NCBI GenBank assembly: GCA_964389475.1
Contig: CAYMFD010000047.1
Location: 1-26,416 of the forward strand
DNA length: 26,416 nucleotides
Direction of reading: 5' to 3'
Source: CAYMFD01 sp964389475
GTDB taxonomy: Bacteria > Bacteroidota > Bacteroidia > Chitinophagales > Saprospiraceae
Part shown: positions 23,697 to 26,416 of the stretch, piece after piece
How positions within the stretch are numbered: the first letter of the stretch is position 1
Layout: each line of letters starts with the position of its first letter
Made by a program: the position numbers and the translations under genes
Notes under the pieces: generated by a model
Seen by the model: only the letters and a program-made list of their open reading frames with translations
Database searches by the model: none
Told to the model about the DNA's origin: nothing

Positions 23697-23728
23697 AGGC
23701 TGGCATTGTATCGTCACAAAGCCAGCCT
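23697..23728 (-). promoter_or_regulatory. Hairpin between rpsB and tsf
   Basis: AGGCTGGC and GCCAGCCT form a perfect eight-base stem, extended after an A-A mismatch by TTGT/ACAA, with a six-base loop. On the minus strand it is followed by TTATTGTTAAATTTT, so it could work as a partial terminator or mRNA processing site within the operon. Confidence 0.6.
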
Positions 23729-23758
23729 CATCGTTAATGCTTATTAATTGGTGAGATC

Positions 23759-24466
23759 TTACTCGTCACCCTTGTCTTTACGTCGCTCCTCTAGACCCTC
23801 TTTGATCTTGCCAGTGACATATTTTGTAATCATTTCTACAGACTTACTCGCATCGTCATTCGCCGGTATCGGGAAGTCCACATTGTTGGGATCTGCATTA
23901 GTATCCACCATAGCGAATGTTTTAAGGCCTAGTTTCTTAGCCTCTTTGATTGCGATGTGCTCATGCTCCACGTCCACTACGAAGAGTGCCACGGGTAGGC
24001 GGTTGAGGTTAGCGATACCTCCAAGTACTTTCTCAAGCTTATTTCGCTCTCTAGTAAGTGTGAGCCGCTCCTTCTTAGTGATAGATGATAGACTACCATC
24101 GGCAAGCATCTTGTCGATGTTGTTCATCTTCTTAACTGACTTACGTACGGTATTGAAGTTTGTCATCATACCACCGAGCCATCTATCCGTCACGTAAGGC
24201 ATGTTGACACTCTTCGCTGCGGTAGCGACTATGTCTCTCGCCTGCTTCTTAGTAGCGACGAACATGATTTTCTTGCCTGACTTGGCTATTTGCTTCATCG
24301 CCTCTGCTGCCGTCTGTAGACATTCAGTCGTACGATTAAGGTCGATAATGTGTATACCCTTTCGCTCCATAAAGATGTATGGGAGCATTTTAGGGTTCCA
24401 TTTACGCTTCATGTGACCGTAGTGCACGCCAGCGTCGAGTAGTTCTTTATATGTAGGTGTATCCAT
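23759..24466 (-). CDS. rpsB: 30S ribosomal protein S2
   Basis: Component of the small subunit near S1. The 235 residues start with the family pattern ELLDAGVHYGHMKRKWNPKM, followed by GIHIIDLNRTTECL, FVATKKQA, VTDRWLGGMMTNFNT and, in the C-terminal half, VVDVEHEHIAIKEAKKL and NADPNNVDFPIPAND. The end is charged (EERRKDKGDE). Third in the ribosomal operon, 36 bases after rpsI. Confidence 0.98.
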   Translation of the reverse strand: MDTPTYKELLDAGVHYGHMKRKWNPKMLPYIFMERKGIHIIDLNRTTECLQTAAEAMKQIAKSGKKIMFVATKKQARDIVATAAKSVNMPYVTDRWLGGMMTNFNTVRKSVKKMNNIDKMLADGSLSSITKKERLTLTRERNKLEKVLGGIANLNRLPVALFVVDVEHEHIAIKEAKKLGLKTFAMVDTNADPNNVDFPIPANDDASKSVEMITKYVTGKIKEGLEERRKDKGDE

Positions 24467-24502
24467 TGTGTAGCTTGTTTAGATAATAGACCGATAGTCC
24501 GA

Positions 24503-24889
24503 TTAACGCTTAGAGAACTGGAAGCTCTTACGTGCCTTTGGCTTACCGTACTTCTTACGTTCAACTTCTCTGGCATCTCTGGTGAGATACTTCTTCCCTT
24601 TGATAGGGCCGTGGTTGTCCTCATTGATCTTAACGAGTGCACGAGCAATACCTAGACGGATAGCTTCTGCTTGACCTTTAAATCCTCCACCAGCAACATT
24701 GACCTTGATATCATAGCTAGTAGTCGCCTCGACGATTACTAGTGGATCGATCATATTGGCCTGGATGTTAGGCATCGGGAAGTAGTCCTTGTAATCTTTA
24801 CCGTTGATGGTAATATTACCAGAGCCACTCTTAAAGTAGACTCTCGCTACTGAGGCCTTACGTCGACCTATTGTATTTATCTGCTCCAT
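24503..24889 (-). CDS. rpsI: 30S ribosomal protein S9
   Basis: 128 residues with the S9 pattern: TIGRRKASVARVYFKSGSG, INGKDYKDYF, the glycine-rich VNVAGGGFKGQAEAIRLGIA-type block, and YLTRDAREVERKKYG. It ends in the family tail KSFQFSKR that reaches toward the P-site tRNA. Six bases separate it from rplM. Confidence 0.98.
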   Translation of the reverse strand: MEQINTIGRRKASVARVYFKSGSGNITINGKDYKDYFPMPNIQANMIDPLVIVEATTSYDIKVNVAGGGFKGQAEAIRLGIARALVKINEDNHGPIKGKKYLTRDAREVERKKYGKPKARKSFQFSKR

Positions 24890-24895
24890 CTTTTC

Positions 24896-25339
24896 TTAAA
24901 ATTTAAAAGGTTCTGGCTTCTGCGCCGAGTGTGGGTGCTCACCTCCTTCGTAAAGGAATAATTTTTTGAGTTGAGCTCTTCCCAACTTTGACTTAGGCAA
25001 CATGCCTCGTATTGCCTTCTCTAGTACCGTCAGTGGCTTCTTATCAAAAAGCTCCTGCGCTGTCACTTTCTTCTGACCACCCGGGTAGAGCGAGTAAGAG
25101 AGATAGTACTTGTCAGCTGTCTTGTTACCAGTAAACCTAACCTTATCAGCATTGAGGACGATGACGTGGTCGCCATTGTCTACGTGCGGTGTAAAGTCTG
25201 GTCTGTGCTTACCTCTCAGCACATGAGCGATACGCGTTGCTAGGCGGCCTACGACCTCACCCTCTGCGTCGATGACGTACCAGTTGCGCTGAACGGTTTC
25301 GTTCTTAGCATACTGCGTCTTGTAACTTTGTGTATCCAC
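24896..25339 (-). CDS. rplM: 50S ribosomal protein L13
   Basis: 147 residues with WYVIDAEGEVVGRLATRIA, VLRGKHRPDFTPHVDNGDHV, KVRFTGNKTADK, YYLSYSLYPGG and AIRGMLPKSKLGRAQLKKL. First gene of rplM-rpsI-rpsB-tsf. A good -7 box is 56 bases upstream; the leader could form a small hairpin (TACCGA and TCGGTA arms, 25371-25387), a possible site for feedback control of the kind known for L13 in E. coli, but this is speculative. Confidence 0.98.
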   Translation of the reverse strand: MDTQSYKTQYAKNETVQRNWYVIDAEGEVVGRLATRIAHVLRGKHRPDFTPHVDNGDHVIVLNADKVRFTGNKTADKYYLSYSLYPGGQKKVTAQELFDKKPLTVLEKAIRGMLPKSKLGRAQLKKLFLYEGGEHPHSAQKPEPFKF

Positions 25340-25395
25340 AATATTGAGTTTTCAAATTTTATGACTCGTCTACCGATCTGCTCGGTAAGCGGCTG

Positions 25396-25426
25396 CAAAA
25401 GTACTTCCCCTTTTTGGTTGTAGCAA
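25396..25426 (-). promoter_or_regulatory. Candidate promoter of the ribosomal protein operon
   Basis: On the minus strand: TACTTTTG (25396-25403), followed by CA, and a TTG (25424-25426) 20 bases further upstream, matching the two-part Bacteroidota promoter. Confidence 0.55.
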
Positions 25427-25652
25427 CACCTTGAGCAAGTTTTTTATCACAAGCACCTTTATAACTACCTGATAAACAGTAAAATTTTCGCACGACTTTG
25501 GAGGTAGGGGTGGTAAAGGGTGGTGTTTTGCGTTGTGGATTTCTGAAATTTGGCCTCCAGAGTTTATTCGGGCCGCACGGTGAGAGGCATCGCCGTCGGG
25601 GTAGAACCTCACGGACAGCTGACGATTACTATCGAGTCTTGCGTTGGGCTCT

Positions 25653-25685
25653 AGAGATCTGATCGCTTAAAGCGATGTGATCTCT
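25653..25685. repeat. Long palindrome with 16-base arms
   Basis: AGAGATC, TG, ATCGCTT, one central A, AAGCGAT, GT, GATCTCT: two perfect seven-base segments on each side, with the TG/GT pairs as the only mismatches. Could form a cruciform or a hairpin. Confidence 0.75.
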
Positions 25686-25742
25686 ACTCTCGTTTGACGT
25701 CCAAAATTTGCTATCTAAAGTACATATCCCCTTTGAGCAGCG

Positions 25743-25794
25743 AGGTTTCGCTCTACGAGTCTCGCTTAAGCTTACAAGCTTAAGCGGACCTCAG
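25743..25794 (+). repeat. Intergenic repeat module A, copy 2
   Basis: Similar to the minus strand of 10236-10285 at both ends (AGGTTTCGCT... and AAGCGGACCT). Unlike copy 1, its centre is a perfect inverted repeat at 25763-25786: CGCTTAAGCTT, AC, AAGCTTAAGCG. Confidence 0.6.
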
Positions 25795-25831
25795 CTGCGG
25801 CGTGGAACCTTAATTACCTGCCAACCTCACG

Positions 25832-25870
25832 ACGGAGATTTCGATTACACTGCATCACACTCACTCACCT
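25832..25870 (+). repeat. Intergenic repeat module B, copy 2
   Basis: ACGGAGATTTCGATTACACT and CTCACTCACCT at the ends; aligns without large gaps to the minus strand of 10312-10351 and to 26029-26069. Confidence 0.7.
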
Positions 25871-25891
25871 ACCTATCGTAAAGGTACTTCG

Positions 25892-25916
25892 GGGCACATG
25901 GCGGGAGCCATTGCCC
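25892..25916. repeat. Bulged stem-loop
   Basis: GGGCA, bulged C, ATGGC, loop GGGA, GCCAT, TGCCC: a ten-pair stem with a tetraloop between two module B copies. Confidence 0.6.
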
Positions 25917-26028
25917 TCAAGTTACTTCCGGTCAAAAAGCACTCCCTACTCCAGTTTGACCCCTGGGGTAGACAATATGCGGCGAACTCTACTTTGTGGA
26001 CATTGAGCGGAGTCGAAAAGCCCACACG

Positions 26029-26069
26029 ACAGAGATTTCGATGCCACTGCGTTGCACTCAATCACCTTA
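26029..26069 (+). repeat. Intergenic repeat module B, copy 3
   Basis: ACAGAGATTTCGATGCCACT and GCACTCAATCACCTTA at the ends; the bases just before it (CACACGAC) also resemble those before copy 2 (CTCACGAC). Confidence 0.7.
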
Positions 26070-26120
26070 GCATGATTTGAGCCTTTCCGCTTTTGACTTT
26101 AAGCTTTGAGCTAACTGACT

Positions 26121-26416
26121 CTATCGCACCTCAAAGGCGAAGGAGCCCTCCTGTCGAAATAAAATTTTAAGGCTCTCCACGTTACTAACTGCCTTATAAT
26201 CACCCCAGTACACTTCATCTAGTATGCGTAGCAGTTCTGCATCGTAGTCGTCAAGATAGTCCTCGTGTATAATGCGATTATACACTTCGTATACCCATTG
26301 TCTAGGATGCTTGCATTCAAAATCATAGGTTGCTATTTCTACGGTTGGATTATCAAGGCGACTGATAAGGTCTTCTGCTTGTAGCAGGAAAAAACCAACC
26401 GTATCGAGAACGAACT
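26121..26416 (-). CDS. 3' part of an unrecognised protein gene
   Basis: An open frame of 97 codons runs in from the window edge and ends at TAG (26121-26123); the start lies outside. The visible part is acidic and helical-looking: FLLQAEDLISRLDNPTVE, then HPRQWVYEVYNRIIHEDYLD, LLRILDEVYWGDYK and the end FRQEGSFAFEVR. No family is recognised. The composition (many Asp/Glu, Tyr, Trp) speaks for a real soluble protein, and no frame competes on the other strand. It is read toward the repeat region. Confidence 0.6.
   Translation of the reverse strand, partial: FVLDTVGFFLLQAEDLISRLDNPTVEIATYDFECKHPRQWVYEVYNRIIHEDYLDDYDAELLRILDEVYWGDYKAVSNVESLKILFRQEGSFAFEVR

Larger units (their letters stand above)
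25340..26120. other. Repeat-rich intergenic region
   Basis: About 780 bases without a credible gene between rplM and the partial gene at the window end. In order it holds the rplM promoter, a copy of the 13.4-kb hairpin repeat (about 25588-25612), a long palindrome (25653-25685), repeat module A (25743-25794) with an 11-base perfect inverted repeat, two copies of module B (25832-25870, 26029-26069), a bulged hairpin (25892-25916) and a motif CATTGAGCGGAGTCGAAA (26001-26018), similar to a repeat I recall from many Bacteroidota genomes. Confidence 0.65.

Noticed and set aside
25743..26069. CRISPR-like array
   Set aside because: Repeats A and B are imperfect, in different order and orientation at two loci, with irregular spacing and no cas genes.
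25898..26080. 60-codon frames on both strands in the repeat region
   Set aside because: They cover repeat modules and hairpins; composition is not protein-like.

Overview
The window looks like part of a Bacteroidota chromosome, probably near the Saprospiria or Cytophagia; the class is only a guess. The evidence is the gene order rplM-rpsI-rpsB-tsf, a tgt-lptG pair, -7 promoter boxes of the type TAnnTTTG with little sign of Shine-Dalgarno sequences, a queuine tRNA-ribosyltransferase without the zinc cysteines, and secreted amidohydrolases with a C-terminal beta domain. Most genes have moderate GC. One short island (about 13.4-14.4 kb) beside an assembly gap is clearly more AT-rich.

Layout. 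1-447: non-coding. 448-2663: tgt and an LptF/LptG-type permease with overlapping stop and start. 2673-3431 (-): polyphosphate glucokinase. 3624-4244: LysE-type exporter, ending inside the stop of hemA (4241-5524, -). 5787-6640: a five-helix membrane protein and csaA. 6658-9396 (-): sucA. 9542-10153 (-): rnhB. 10154-10472: intergenic repeat element. 10473-13040 (-): fumC followed by a GT4 glycosyltransferase. 13285-13384: 100 N. 13544-14405: DUF2188 protein plus a frameshifted gene of the 'FINCPFD' family. 14409-14951 (-): hpt. 15168-15746: MarC family. 15743-16453 (-): pyrH. 16628-17302 (-): TetR regulator. 17632-21957: three exported amidohydrolase-like proteins in a row. 22198-22700: YefM/YoeB toxin-antitoxin pair. 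22826-25339 (-): rplM-rpsI-rpsB-tsf. 25340-26120: repeat-rich intergenic region. 26121-26416 (-): 3' part of an unrecognised gene.

Functional themes. Housekeeping dominates: translation (rplM, rpsI, rpsB, tsf, tgt), TCA cycle (sucA, fumC), haem entry step (hemA), nucleotide metabolism (pyrH, hpt), RNA/DNA hybrid repair (rnhB) and envelope export. The accessory content is the AT-rich DUF2188/FINCPFD cassette, the toxin-antitoxin pair, the amidohydrolase trio and a family of modular, hairpin-forming intergenic repeats seen near 10.2-10.4 kb and again at 25.7-26.1 kb. The most interesting unexplained items are those repeats, the amidohydrolase operon in which a protein with intact metal ligands lies between two degenerate ones, and the broken FINCPFD gene.
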